Source of the DNA: Clostridia bacterium
GTDB lineage: Bacteria > Bacillota > Clostridia > Oscillospirales > Acutalibacteraceae
NCBI GenBank assembly: GCA_900755895.1
Contig: CAAEIG010000138.1
Coordinates: forward strand, 27,436-91,435
DNA length: 64,000 bases
Reading direction: 5' to 3'
Within the stretch, counting starts at the first letter, position 1. Every line of letters begins with the position of its first letter. Made by a program: the position numbers and the translations under genes. Below the pieces are notes generated by a model that worked only from the letters and a program-made list of their open reading frames with translations, had not been told where the DNA came from and searched no databases. Of this stretch, positions 48,118-57,184 are shown one piece after another.

Positions 48118-50724
48118 ATGAACACAAAATTGTCTTATGAGATCGTGGACAACGCGGAAGCGTTCGAGAGAATGCTTGCCCGGGTGCGCGAAGCCCAGAA
48201 GCTTTTCGCCACCTACACCCAGGAGCAGGTGGACAAGATCTTCCGCGCTGCTGCAATGGCTGCCAACCTCCAGCGTATTCCGCTGGCAAAGATGGCTGTG
48301 GAAGAGACCGGCATGGGCTGTGTAGAGGACAAGGTGACCAAGAACCATTACGCCGCCGAGTATATCTACAACGCCTATAAGGAGACCAAGACCTGCGGCG
48401 TCATCGAGGAGGATCCCGCTTACGGCACCAAGAAGATCGCCGAGCCCATCGGTGTTGTGGGCGCTGTCATTCCCACCACCAACCCCACCTCCACCGCTAT
48501 CTTTAAGACCTTGATCTCCCTGAAGACTCGCAACGGCATCATCATCAGCCCCCATCCCCGGGCCAAGAAGTGCACCATCGCTGCTGCTAAGGTTGTGCTG
48601 GAAGCCGCTGTAAAGGCTGGCGCTCCCGACGGCATCATCGGCTGGATCGACGTGCCCAACCTGGAGATGACCAACACCCTGATGGCTGAAGCTGATATCA
48701 TCCTGGCCACCGGTGGCCCCGGCATGGTGAAGGCTGCTTACTCCTCCGGTACTCCCGCTCTGGGCGTGGGCGCCGGTAACACTCCCGCCATCATCGACGA
48801 CACTGCTGATGTGATTCTGGCTGTCAACTCCATCATTCATTCCAAGACCTTTGATAACGGCATGATCTGCGCTTCCGAGCAGTCTGTGATCGTTCTGGAC
48901 AAGGTCTATGACGCTGTGAAGGCTGAGTTTACCAAGCGCGGCTGCTACTTCCTCAATCCCGAGGAGACCGAGAAGGTCCGTAAGACCATCATCATCAATG
49001 GCGCTCTGAACGCCAAGATCGTTGGTCAGAAGGCTCACACCATCGCTGCTCTGGCAGGCGTGGATGTGCCCGAGACCACCAAGATCATCATTGGCGAAGT
49101 GGAGAGCGTGGACATCTCTGAGGAGTTCGCTCACGAGAAGCTGTCCCCCGTGCTGGCCATGTACCGTGCCAAGTCCTTTGACGAGGCCATCGAGAAGGCT
49201 GAGCACCTCATCGCCGACGGCGGTTACGGCCATACTTCCTCTCTGTATGTCAACGTTGCTGAGAAGGAAAAGCTTGCAAAGCATCAGGCTGCTATGAAGA
49301 CCTGCCGTATTCTGGTCAACACCCCCTCTTCTCAGGGCGGTATCGGCGACCTGTACAACTTCAAGCTGGCTCCCTCCCTCACACTGGGCTGCGGTTCCTG
49401 GGGCGGCAACTCCGTTTCCGAGAACGTGGGTGTCAAGCACCTGATCAACATCAAGACCGTTGCCGAGAGGAGAGAGAACATGCTGTGGTTCCGAGTACCT
49501 GAGAAGGTCTATTTCAAGAAGGGCTGCATGCCCGTTGCCCTGAATGAGCTGAAGACTGAATATAACCGCAAGAAGGCATTCATCGTCACCGATACCTTCC
49601 TGTTCAAAAATGGCTATACCAAGCCCATCACTGATAAGCTGGACGAGCTGGGCATTCAGTACGCCTGCTTCTACGATGTTGCTCCCGATCCCACTCTGGG
49701 CTGCGCTCTGGAAGGTGCCAAGCAGATCCGCGATTTCGAGCCCGACGTGATCATCGCTCTGGGCGGCGGTTCCGCAATGGACGCTGCTAAGATCATGTGG
49801 GTGCTGTACGAGCATCCCGATGCCGACTTCCAGTCCATGTCCATGGACTTCATGGATATCCGCAAGCGTATCTACAAGTTCCCCAAGATGGGCGAGAAGG
49901 CTATCATGGTTGCCATCCCCACCTCTTCCGGTACTGGTTCCGAGGTGACTCCCTTCGCCATCATCACCGATGAGAAGACCGGCACCAAGTGGCCTCTGGC
50001 TGACTACGAGCTGCTGCCCACCATGGCTATTGTGGACGCTGACAACATGATGACCCAGCCCAAGGGCCTGACCTCTGCTTCTGGTATCGACGTCATGACC
50101 CACGCCATCGAGGCTTATGTGTCCATTATGGCAACTCCCTTTACCGATGGTCTGGCACTGAAGGCTATCAAGGCTGTGTTTGATTACCTGCCCTCCGCTT
50201 ATGAGAACGGCGCTAAGGATCCCTTCGCTCGCGAGCGTATGGCTGAGGCTTCCTGCATGGCTGGTATGGCGTTCGCCAATGCCTTCCTGGGTGTGAACCA
50301 CTCCATGGCTCACAAGCTGGGCGCTTATCATCACCTGCCCCACGGCGTGGCCAACGCTCTGATCCTCACCGAGGTCATCCGTTACAACGCCGCTGAAGTT
50401 CCCACCAAGATGGGCACCTTCTCCCAGTATCAGTATCCCCATGCCAAGGCCCGCTACGTGGAGGCCGCTCGTTTCGCCGGTATCCAGGGCAAGACCGATG
50501 ATGAGGTCTTCGAGAACTTCATCCAGGCTCTGGAGGATTTGAAGGATAAGATTGGCATTAAGAAGACCATCAAGGATTACGGTGTGGACGAGAAGTACTT
50601 CCTGGATACTCTGGACGAGATGGTGGAGAACGCCTTCAACGACCAGTGCACCGGTGCCAACCCCCGCTATCCGCTGATGAGCGAGATCAAGGAAATCTAT
50701 CTCAAGTGCTACTATGGCAAGTAA
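48118..50724 (+). CDS. adhE: bifunctional acetaldehyde-CoA / alcohol dehydrogenase
   Basis: An 868-residue fusion reducing acetyl-CoA to ethanol with NADH. The N-terminal aldehyde dehydrogenase half carries the catalytic Cys 251 in GMICASEQ. The C-terminal half is an iron-dependent alcohol dehydrogenase (GGGSAMDAAK, SSGTGSEVTPFAII, HAIEAYVS, HSMAHKLGAYHHLPHG with metal His). Very biased codons imply high expression. The ATG at 48118 is preferred over 48106, which touches the AAAAAAGG site. It assembles into spirosomes in other species. It is controlled with rex. Confidence 0.94.
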   Translation: MNTKLSYEIVDNAEAFERMLARVREAQKLFATYTQEQVDKIFRAAAMAANLQRIPLAKMAVEETGMGCVEDKVTKNHYAAEYIYNAYKETKTCGVIEEDPAYGTKKIAEPIGVVGAVIPTTNPTSTAIFKTLISLKTRNGIIISPHPRAKKCTIAAAKVVLEAAVKAGAPDGIIGWIDVPNLEMTNTLMAEADIILATGGPGMVKAAYSSGTPALGVGAGNTPAIIDDTADVILAVNSIIHSKTFDNGMICASEQSVIVLDKVYDAVKAEFTKRGCYFLNPEETEKVRKTIIINGALNAKIVGQKAHTIAALAGVDVPETTKIIIGEVESVDISEEFAHEKLSPVLAMYRAKSFDEAIEKAEHLIADGGYGHTSSLYVNVAEKEKLAKHQAAMKTCRILVNTPSSQGGIGDLYNFKLAPSLTLGCGSWGGNSVSENVGVKHLINIKTVAERRENMLWFRVPEKVYFKKGCMPVALNELKTEYNRKKAFIVTDTFLFKNGYTKPITDKLDELGIQYACFYDVAPDPTLGCALEGAKQIRDFEPDVIIALGGGSAMDAAKIMWVLYEHPDADFQSMSMDFMDIRKRIYKFPKMGEKAIMVAIPTSSGTGSEVTPFAIITDEKTGTKWPLADYELLPTMAIVDADNMMTQPKGLTSASGIDVMTHAIEAYVSIMATPFTDGLALKAIKAVFDYLPSAYENGAKDPFARERMAEASCMAGMAFANAFLGVNHSMAHKLGAYHHLPHGVANALILTEVIRYNAAEVPTKMGTFSQYQYPHAKARYVEAARFAGIQGKTDDEVFENFIQALEDLKDKIGIKKTIKDYGVDEKYFLDTLDEMVENAFNDQCTGANPRYPLMSEIKEIYLKCYYGK

Positions 50725-50745
50725 TTAAACGGAGGAGTTATCACT

Positions 50746-51498
50746 ATGAAACTGGAAAAGGTTATCGCAGTTCGTAATTCCAAGACCATCTACCGTGACG
50801 GGAAGTACGTCATCAAAGTGTTTGATGAGGGCTATTCCAAGGCTGATATCCTCAATGAGGCGCTGAACATCGCCCGTGTGGAGGAGACCGGTCTGCCGAT
50901 TCCCGGCGTGGAAGAGGTCACCAAGATCGACGGCAAGTGGGCCATTGTCACCGACTATGCCGAGGGCAAGACCCTGGCACAGCTGATGGCTGAGAATCCC
51001 GACAAGAAGGAAGAGTACCTGGAGCGTTTTGTGGACATTCAGATCGAAGTTCAGTCCAAGACCTGCCCCATGCTCAACCGTCTGAAGGAGAAGATGAAGC
51101 GGAAGATTGCCCAGACCGGTCTGGACGCCACCACCCGCTATGAGCTGGATTCTCGCCTGGCTTCCATGCCCAACCACAACAAGCTTTGCCACGGTGATTT
51201 CAACCCCACCAACGTGGTGATTTCTCCCGATGGTTCCAGCTACTCCATCCTGGACTGGGCTCATGCCACCCAGGGTAACGCCAGCGCCGATGCTGCCCGG
51301 ACCTACCTGCTGTTCTGGCTGGGCGGTGACATCGATACCGCGGAGAAGTATCTGGATCTGTTCTGCAAGAAGACCGATACCGCCAAGCAGTATGTTCAGA
51401 AGTGGCTGCCCATCGTGGCTGCTTCCCAGTCCGTGAAGGGCAAGCCCGAGGAGCGGGAGTTCCTGATGCACTGGGTCAACGTGGTGGAGTACGAATAA
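50746..51498 (+). CDS. APH/choline-kinase-fold phosphotransferase
   Basis: A 250-residue kinase-like protein. A Lys in YVIKVFDE near 24 could bind ATP, the catalytic loop CHGDFNPTN near 149 has the Asp, and the metal-binding Asp sits in SILDWAH near 165. It is close to clostridial proteins annotated as the TIGR02172 phosphotransferase family, whose substrates are unknown. It begins 21 bp after adhE and precedes the hydrogenase genes, so it is either part of the rex-adhE transcript or a kinase paired with the PP2C phosphatase downstream. The latter is speculation. Confidence 0.78.
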   Translation: MKLEKVIAVRNSKTIYRDGKYVIKVFDEGYSKADILNEALNIARVEETGLPIPGVEEVTKIDGKWAIVTDYAEGKTLAQLMAENPDKKEEYLERFVDIQIEVQSKTCPMLNRLKEKMKRKIAQTGLDATTRYELDSRLASMPNHNKLCHGDFNPTNVVISPDGSSYSILDWAHATQGNASADAARTYLLFWLGGDIDTAEKYLDLFCKKTDTAKQYVQKWLPIVAASQSVKGKPEEREFLMHWVNVVEYE

Positions 51499-51552
51499 TT
51501 CCCACAGTTTCTAGACGATTCGTTTGGTTTTGTCAACAACACTGTCATAAAT

Positions 51553-51598
51553 AAAGAGGCTCCGTGCCCTGCCGAGGAGTGGGGCGCGGCAGCTCTTT
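51553..51598 (+). other. long hairpin before the ferredoxin gene
   Basis: AAAGAG-g-CT and CCGTGCCC pair with GGGCGCGG and AGCTCTTT, giving a 16-bp stem with single bulges. The tail (CTCTTTATAAAAA) lacks a proper T-run, so it may be a weak terminator or an RNA-processing/stability element. Confidence 0.6.
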
Positions 51599-51636
51599 AT
51601 AAAAATGAATCCGCTTTCTTTTAGGAGGAAAATACC

Positions 51637-51879
51637 ATGAAATGTACCATTTGCATTGGCAGTTCCTGCCATTTGAAAGGTTCTCGTCAGATCGTGGAGC
51701 AGCTGCAGTACCTGGTGAAGGAAAATCACCTGGAGGACAAAGTTGAGCTTGGCGGCACTTTCTGCATGGGCAACTGTGTTAACGGTGTGAACGTCACTCT
51801 GGACGACAAGCTTTACTCTCTGTCTCCTGAGACCACGAAGGACTTCTTCGAGAAAGAGATCCTTCCTAAAGTTCAATAA
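51637..51879 (+). CDS. thioredoxin-like [2Fe-2S] ferredoxin (NuoE-like)
   Basis: An 80-residue protein with CxxCIGSSC near 3-11 and GTFCMGNC near 42-49, matching the four ligands of thioredoxin-fold [2Fe-2S] ferredoxins such as the NuoE C-terminal domain. It would pass electrons to or from the hydrogenase module downstream. TAGGAGGAAAA precedes the ATG. Long hairpins lie both before and after the gene, suggesting that its mRNA level is set separately from its neighbours. Confidence 0.85.
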   Translation: MKCTICIGSSCHLKGSRQIVEQLQYLVKENHLEDKVELGGTFCMGNCVNGVNVTLDDKLYSLSPETTKDFFEKEILPKVQ

Positions 51880-51892
51880 ACACGTTTTCGCA

Positions 51893-51933
51893 GCAAGCTC
51901 CATCAATGACCAATTGCCATTGATGGAGCTTGC
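51893..51933 (+). other. perfect 16-bp hairpin after the ferredoxin gene
   Basis: GCAAGCTCCATCAATG (51893-51908) pairs perfectly with its complement at 51918-51933 around a 9-nt loop. No T-run follows, so transcription should continue into the HydS gene. Confidence 0.7.
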
Positions 51934-51975
51934 CGTGCTAGAACATGATTTTTGGTATGGAGAGGTTGTTCCCAC

Positions 51976-53649
51976 ATGGCTGATTATCTAAAGCTGAAAA
52001 AATCCAACTGCGTCAACTGCTATAAGTGCATCCGCCATTGTCCGGTGAAGTCCATCAAATACTCCACTGGTCAGGCTCAGATTGTCAATGATGAGTGTAT
52101 CCTCTGCGGTCAGTGCTTTGTGGTATGTCCCCAGAATGCCAAGGAGATCCGCAACGATGTGTCCCGTGCCATCGAGCTGATTAAAAGCGGCCCGGTTATC
52201 GCCAGCGTCGCTCCCTCCTTTGTGGCAAACTATCCGGGCGTCACCATTGCTACCATGGAGAAAGCTCTCAAGCAGCTGGGCTTCTCCGGCGCTCAGGAGA
52301 CCGCCATTGGCGCCTCCATTGTGAAGACCGAGTACGAAAATATCGTCCGTGAGGGCAAGCAGGAAGTGATTATCTCCACCTGCTGCCACTCTGTGAACAC
52401 TTTGGTAGAGAAGTATTATCCCGAGGTGCTTCCTTATCTGGCCACTGTGTTGTCTCCTATGCAGGCTCACTGCCAGAAGATCAAGGAGGAGAACCCCGAC
52501 GTAAAGACGGTTTTCATTGGGCCCTGTATCTCTAAAAAGGCCGAAGCCGAGGCATATCCCGGCATCGTGGACTGTGTGCTCACCTTTGAAGAGCTTTCGG
52601 AGTGGTTCCGGCAAGAGGGCATTACCCTTGAGCAGGGGGAGGACCATTTGGAGGAGAGCCGTGCTCGGTTGTTCCCCACCTCCGGCGGTATTCTGCGCAC
52701 TATGAACTGCGATTCTCCCGATTATACTTACATGGTGGTGGACGGCATTGATAACTGCCTGGCCGCCATTGAGGATATCAAGGAAGGGCGTCTGCACAAG
52801 TGCTTTATTGAGATGTCCATTTGTGCGGGCAGCTGTATCGGCGGCCCTGCTATGGAACGTGAGCGCCGTCGTCCTGTGACGGATACGATTGCAGTGAATC
52901 GCTATGCCGGCAAAAAGGACTTTGCCGTGGCGCAGCCCGACCGGAAGGACCTGATCAAGGATCACCGCTTTATTGGCCTGCATCGTCAGATGCCCGGGGA
53001 GAGGGAGATCGAGGAGATTCTCCACAAGACTGGCAAGTTTACTCCGGAGCAGGAGCTCAACTGCGGTGCCTGTGGCTACAATACCTGCCGCGAGAAAGCA
53101 ATTGCTGTGTATCAGGGTAAGGCAGACATTAACATGTGCTTGCCCTTCCTAACGCAGAAGGCTGAGAACTTCTCTGACACCATCATCAACAATACTCCAA
53201 ACGGTATTATCGTGTTAAACGAGGATCTGGAGGTGCAGCAGATCAACTCTGCGGCGTGCCGGATCATGAATATTCGCCACGCTTCGGACGTCCTGGGTGA
53301 CCAGGTCATCCGTATTCTGGATCCCAAGGTGTTCCTGGACGTGATGTCCACCGGCAAGGGTGTCCGAGATGAGAAGGTGTATCTTGCCGAGTATAAGCGT
53401 TATGTGGAGCAGTCTGTCATTTACGACAGGAGCTATCACATTGTTATGTGCATTATGCGCGATGTCACCGAGGAAGAGCGGGAGCGCATGAGCAAGGAAA
53501 AGATCAGCCAGCAGACCATTGAGATGACGGACCGGGTCATCGAAAAGCAGATGCGCATGGCCCAGGAGATCGCCTCCCTGTTGGGTGAGACGACCGCCGA
53601 GACCAAGATCGCTCTGACGAACTTGAAGGATTCTTTGGCAGATGAATAA
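51976..53649 (+). CDS. sensory [FeFe]-hydrogenase homologue with PAS domain (HydS type)
   Basis: A 557-residue protein. Two [4Fe-4S] motifs (Cys 12, 15, 18, 22 and 41, 44, 47, 51) lead into an H-cluster domain. L1 reads TCCHS (136-137 Cys) instead of TSCCP, L2 GPCISKK (Cys 184), L3 EMSICAGSC (Cys 283, 287). A further Cys cluster (363-371, NCGACGYNTC) precedes a PAS domain (about 403-496) and a C-terminal helix likely to dimerise. This order is that of group C hydrogenases, thought to sense H2 and signal through linked phosphatases or kinases. The ATG at 51976 follows GGAGAGG. It overlaps the phosphatase gene by 8 nt. Confidence 0.87.
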   Translation: MADYLKLKKSNCVNCYKCIRHCPVKSIKYSTGQAQIVNDECILCGQCFVVCPQNAKEIRNDVSRAIELIKSGPVIASVAPSFVANYPGVTIATMEKALKQLGFSGAQETAIGASIVKTEYENIVREGKQEVIISTCCHSVNTLVEKYYPEVLPYLATVLSPMQAHCQKIKEENPDVKTVFIGPCISKKAEAEAYPGIVDCVLTFEELSEWFRQEGITLEQGEDHLEESRARLFPTSGGILRTMNCDSPDYTYMVVDGIDNCLAAIEDIKEGRLHKCFIEMSICAGSCIGGPAMERERRRPVTDTIAVNRYAGKKDFAVAQPDRKDLIKDHRFIGLHRQMPGEREIEEILHKTGKFTPEQELNCGACGYNTCREKAIAVYQGKADINMCLPFLTQKAENFSDTIINNTPNGIIVLNEDLEVQQINSAACRIMNIRHASDVLGDQVIRILDPKVFLDVMSTGKGVRDEKVYLAEYKRYVEQSVIYDRSYHIVMCIMRDVTEEERERMSKEKISQQTIEMTDRVIEKQMRMAQEIASLLGETTAETKIALTNLKDSLADE

Positions 53650-54814
53650 CCTGTGTACTGACATCGGATATTTGAGCCTGAACAAATGGGGAGAACAGCT
53701 CTGCGGCGACCGGGTTGAGATCGTCGAGCAGGGGGAGAACTCCACCGTGATTGTTCTGGCCGACGGAATGGGAAGCGGCGTCAAGGCGAACATTCTCTCT
53801 TCCTTGACCTCCAAGATCATCTCCACGATGATGGCGGCCAATATGCGCCTGGAAGACTGCGTTTCCACCATAGCCTCCACACTGCCGGTCTGTGCTGTGC
53901 GGGGCGTGGCCTATTCCACATTTACCATCATTCACATCATCGAGAACGAAGAGGCGGAGATTATCCAGTATGATAACCCGCTGTTGATCCTCATCCGGGA
54001 CGGCAAATTTGTGGAAATCCCCAAGACCGGCACGGAGATTGAGGGCAAGATGATTTACAAGTCCAAAATCAAGCTCCAGGAGAACGACTTCCTGTTCACC
54101 ATGAGCGATGGCACCATTCATGCCGGTGTGGGCAAATCCCTGAATTTTGGATGGGAGCGCAAGGACATCATTGATTTCTTGGAAATGATGTACGATCAGA
54201 CCTACACTGCAAAGACTTACGCTGCGATCCTGCTGGAGGAGTGCAACCATCTGTACGGTGGGCATCCCGGCGATGACACCACTGTCTGCGTGGTAAAGGT
54301 CCGTGACCGAGCCCAGGTAAACTTGATGATCGGTCCTCCTTCGGATCGGCGGGACGTGAACAAGTATATGTCCCTGTTCTTCTCCAAGGAGGGCAAGCAC
54401 ATTGTCTGCGGCGGCACCACCTCCACGTTGGCTTCTGAGTTCCTGCACAAGCCCATGGTGGCGGATCTGAACTATTTGGATCCGGAAATTCCTCCCATCG
54501 CCAAGATGGAAGGTGTGGATCTGGTGACGGAAGGCGTTATCACCATCAGTAAGGTGCTGGAGTACGCCAAGAATTTCCTGGAGGACAACTCCTCTTACAG
54601 CCAGTGGGGTTATAAGCGGGACGGTGCTTCTTTGATTGCGCGAATGCTCTTTGAAGAGGCAACCGACATCAATTTCTTTGTGGGACGCGCCATCAACCCG
54701 GCCCATCAGAACCCCAACCTGCCCATTAATTTCAACATTAAAATGCGACTGGTAGACGAGCTGAGCGAATGCCTGCGGCAAATGGGCAAGCGCATCAAAG
54801 TGAGCTACTTCTAA
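53642..54814 (+). CDS. SpoIIE/PP2C-type serine phosphatase
   Basis: A 390-residue protein. The N-terminal PP2C-like domain (about 1-220) shows LADGMGSG near 38-45 and TMSDGT near 159 and GDDTTVCVVKV near 214, the metal-binding Asp motifs of SpoIIE-family phosphatases. The remaining 170 residues are of unknown fold and may bind a target or the sensor. The gene overlaps the HydS gene, so the two are almost certainly a signalling pair: PAS/H-cluster input and dephosphorylation output. The target phosphoprotein is not identified. Confidence 0.82.
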   Translation: MNNLCTDIGYLSLNKWGEQLCGDRVEIVEQGENSTVIVLADGMGSGVKANILSSLTSKIISTMMAANMRLEDCVSTIASTLPVCAVRGVAYSTFTIIHIIENEEAEIIQYDNPLLILIRDGKFVEIPKTGTEIEGKMIYKSKIKLQENDFLFTMSDGTIHAGVGKSLNFGWERKDIIDFLEMMYDQTYTAKTYAAILLEECNHLYGGHPGDDTTVCVVKVRDRAQVNLMIGPPSDRRDVNKYMSLFFSKEGKHIVCGGTTSTLASEFLHKPMVADLNYLDPEIPPIAKMEGVDLVTEGVITISKVLEYAKNFLEDNSSYSQWGYKRDGASLIARMLFEEATDINFFVGRAINPAHQNPNLPINFNIKMRLVDELSECLRQMGKRIKVSYF

Positions 54815-54850
54815 ACAGAGCCCTACCCCAGAAAGGAAGGTACAAACAAC

Positions 54851-56299
54851 ATGGCCTCTATCCCGATTAAGGACAGAAAATTTGACACCCAGGTGCAGTA
54901 CCTCAAGTACAAGGTTTTGCGGGAAGTTGCCCGCTATGCCTTTGAGGATCGCCTTCTGGATGCCTATACGGAGATCCCCAAGCTGATCGTCAAGGATAAG
55001 CCCACCATGCGGTGCTGCATTTATAAGGAGCGCGCCATCGTGGAGGAGCGGATCAAGTTGGCGATGGGCGGCGACAAAAACAACCCCAACGTCATCGAAG
55101 TCATTGACATTGCCTGTGACGAGTGCCCCATGTCTGGCTACAATGTCAGCGATGCCTGCCGCGGCTGTATTGCTCACCGCTGTGAGGATGCCTGCCGTCG
55201 GGGAGCGATTACTTTTGACGAGCACCTTCATGCCCACATTGACAAATCCAAGTGTGTGGAGTGCGGTCAGTGCGCCAAGGTCTGCCCTTACAGCGCCATT
55301 GTAAACCAGAAGCGGCCCTGTGAGAACGCCTGTAAAATCAAGGCTATCAGCATGGCGGATAACGGTGCAGCTCATATCGACAATGAGACCTGTATCTCCT
55401 GCGGCGCCTGTGTTTACCAGTGCCCCTTTGGCGCCATTGTGGACAAGTCCTACATTCTGGACGTGGTGGACTTGATCAAGAAGAGCAACAATAATGAGGA
55501 CTACAAGCTGTACGCTGTGGTGGCTCCCTCCATTTCCAGCCAGTTCAGCTATGCGAAGCTGGGCCAGGTGATTACCGGCATTCAGAAGCTGGGCTTCTTC
55601 CATGTGGTTGAGGCAGCTCTGGGTGCGGATATGGTGGCTTATGCCGAGGCTGCGGAGTTGGCTGAGAAGGGATTCCTGACCAGTTCTTGCTGCCCCGCTT
55701 TTGTGGACTATATTGAGAAGCAGTTCCCGCAGCTGAAGGAGCATGTCTCTCATAACCTGTCCCCGGCAGCAACCATTGCCAAGTATATCAAGGAGACTAC
55801 TCCCGGCGCCAAGGTCGTATTTATTGGGCCCTGCACTGCCAAGAAGATGGAAGTGCAGAAGGAGCGGGTGAAGCCTTATATTGACAGCTGCATCACCTTT
55901 GAGGAGCTGCAGGCACTGTTTGACAGCAGGGATATCGACCTGAAGTCCCTGGATGAGGGTGTGCTGGATAACGCCTCCTACTATGGACGTATCTTTGCCC
56001 GCAGCGGCGGTCTGTCTGACGCAGTCAAGCAGGCGCTGAAGGAGCAGGGTCTGGACCAGAACTTTGAGTTGAAGGCCATTTCCTGCGACGGCATTGAAGC
56101 TTGCCGCATGGCGCTGCTGAAGGCCTCCAAGAATGTGCTTCCCTCCAACTTTATCGAGGGTATGGCCTGTATTGGAGGTTGTATCGGCGGCGCAGGTTGC
56201 TTGACCCACGGCGATAAGAATAAGGCGGACGTGGACAAGTACGGCATGGAAGCTTACGAGAAGACCATTTCGGATGCCATTGGCATGCTGAAGAAATAA
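54851..56299 (+). CDS. [FeFe] hydrogenase (monomeric, group B-like)
   Basis: A 482-residue enzyme for reversible H2 formation from reduced ferredoxin. The N-terminal region has several Cys clusters including CDECPMSGY, CRGCIAHRC and two ferredoxin-like [4Fe-4S] motifs (CVECGQCAKVCP, CISCGACVYQCP). The H-cluster motifs are complete: TSSCCPAF (277-284), GPCTAKK (Cys 328) and GMACIGGC (Cys 440, 444). Group B is inferred from the extended Cys-rich N terminus and the L1-L3 forms. AAAGGAAGG precedes the ATG. It follows the phosphatase gene by 36 bp, so its expression is tied to the sensor. Confidence 0.88.
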   Translation: MASIPIKDRKFDTQVQYLKYKVLREVARYAFEDRLLDAYTEIPKLIVKDKPTMRCCIYKERAIVEERIKLAMGGDKNNPNVIEVIDIACDECPMSGYNVSDACRGCIAHRCEDACRRGAITFDEHLHAHIDKSKCVECGQCAKVCPYSAIVNQKRPCENACKIKAISMADNGAAHIDNETCISCGACVYQCPFGAIVDKSYILDVVDLIKKSNNNEDYKLYAVVAPSISSQFSYAKLGQVITGIQKLGFFHVVEAALGADMVAYAEAAELAEKGFLTSSCCPAFVDYIEKQFPQLKEHVSHNLSPAATIAKYIKETTPGAKVVFIGPCTAKKMEVQKERVKPYIDSCITFEELQALFDSRDIDLKSLDEGVLDNASYYGRIFARSGGLSDAVKQALKEQGLDQNFELKAISCDGIEACRMALLKASKNVLPSNFIEGMACIGGCIGGAGCLTHGDKNKADVDKYGMEAYEKTISDAIGMLKK

Positions 56300-56310
56300 A
56301 TGGGAACAAA

Positions 56311-56346
56311 AAAGGGTCCGCTGCACTTGTGCAGCGGACCTTTTTT
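56311..56346 (+). terminator. intrinsic terminator of the hydrogenase operon
   Basis: GGTCCGCTGC pairs with GCAGCGGACC around ACTTGT, followed by six T. Confidence 0.9.
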
Positions 56347-56460
56347 ATATTTGAGTCAGTTCAATGGTGCAGAACATGTTCTTTTTCGTAGTTCACCACT
56401 CCTTTTTTACTCTTAACCATATCTTAGAAGATCGGCTCTCAAAAGCAAGATTTCTTAAGC

Positions 56461-56490
56461 AAAAACCCCGGCAAATAGCCGGGGTTTTTA
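56461..56490 (-). terminator. intrinsic terminator of the HD hydrolase gene
   Basis: AAAAACCCCGGC pairs with GCCGGGGTTTTT; symmetric, so it works in both directions. Confidence 0.85.
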
Positions 56491-56507
56491 GAAGAATTGG
56501 TTAAGTG

Positions 56508-57179
56508 TTAGAGTAACCTAGTACCATTGATAATCAGTTCAAATTGGAGGCCCAAAGTCTGTGCTGCTTTGCGGCAGAGCACCATACGCTCCAGAAAGAT
56601 CTCAAAATACTCCATCACTGGGCATATTTCCGTGGCAATCTCAATATGAAAGATACAGAGCTTCTTTTCCGCGTCAATATCCAGGTGACCGTCTTCCACT
56701 GCGTAGTTGACCCGGTCGTGGATGTCAGCTTCCAGTACGGCATCCTTGCGTACCCGGGAACGGCGCACATCGCTTTTGTCCGAGAGGATCAAGGCCGCTG
56801 CCAAGGGATTGACCGGAAAGGCAGTTTTCTCATCGTGATGGCCAATGGCCGAGCACACCAAGCCGATTTCATCCGGTGGCATGTTCAGCTTGTTAAGCAG
56901 GGTGAATGCCATGAGAGCACCGCTGTGAGCATGATCCACCCGGTTGATGGTGTTGCCAATGTCGTGAAGATATCCGGCAATGGCCGCCAGTTCGCAATCC
57001 CGCTGCGGATAGCCCAAAGCGGACAGCACGTCCCTGGCAGTATCGCTGCTTTTTTTAGCGTGAGCCAGCCCGTGCTCCGTGAAACCGATGGCTCCCAGAC
57101 AGCTGTTCCCCCGCAGAATATAGCTTTTTGCCTCTTCGTTTTGGAAGATTTCTTCGGGTGTCACTTGATGATAGGCCAT
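56508..57179 (-). CDS. HD-domain phosphohydrolase
   Basis: A 223-residue metal-dependent hydrolase. The HD motif is AGYLHDIG near 68-75, preceded by GLAHAKK near 40 and followed by AIGHHDE near 112 and ILSDKSDV near 131, giving the H...HD...H...D pattern. Substrates in this superfamily are nucleotides or cyclic dinucleotides; none can be named. It begins 5 bp after the dipeptidase stop and shares that transcript. Confidence 0.82.
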   Translation of the reverse strand: MAYHQVTPEEIFQNEEAKSYILRGNSCLGAIGFTEHGLAHAKKSSDTARDVLSALGYPQRDCELAAIAGYLHDIGNTINRVDHAHSGALMAFTLLNKLNMPPDEIGLVCSAIGHHDEKTAFPVNPLAAALILSDKSDVRRSRVRKDAVLEADIHDRVNYAVEDGHLDIDAEKKLCIFHIEIATEICPVMEYFEIFLERMVLCRKAAQTLGLQFELIINGTRLL

Positions 57180-57184
57180 GGCTT

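Noticed and set aside
48082..50442. A 786-codon minus-strand frame opposite adhE
   Set aside because: The highly biased adhE codons leave few antisense stops. No family features or start signals are present.
53537..56326. A 929-codon open frame on the minus strand opposite the hydrogenase genes
   Set aside because: It mirrors well-supported genes and owes its length to codon bias (few stop complements). It has no ribosome site and low-complexity His/Leu/Gly content.
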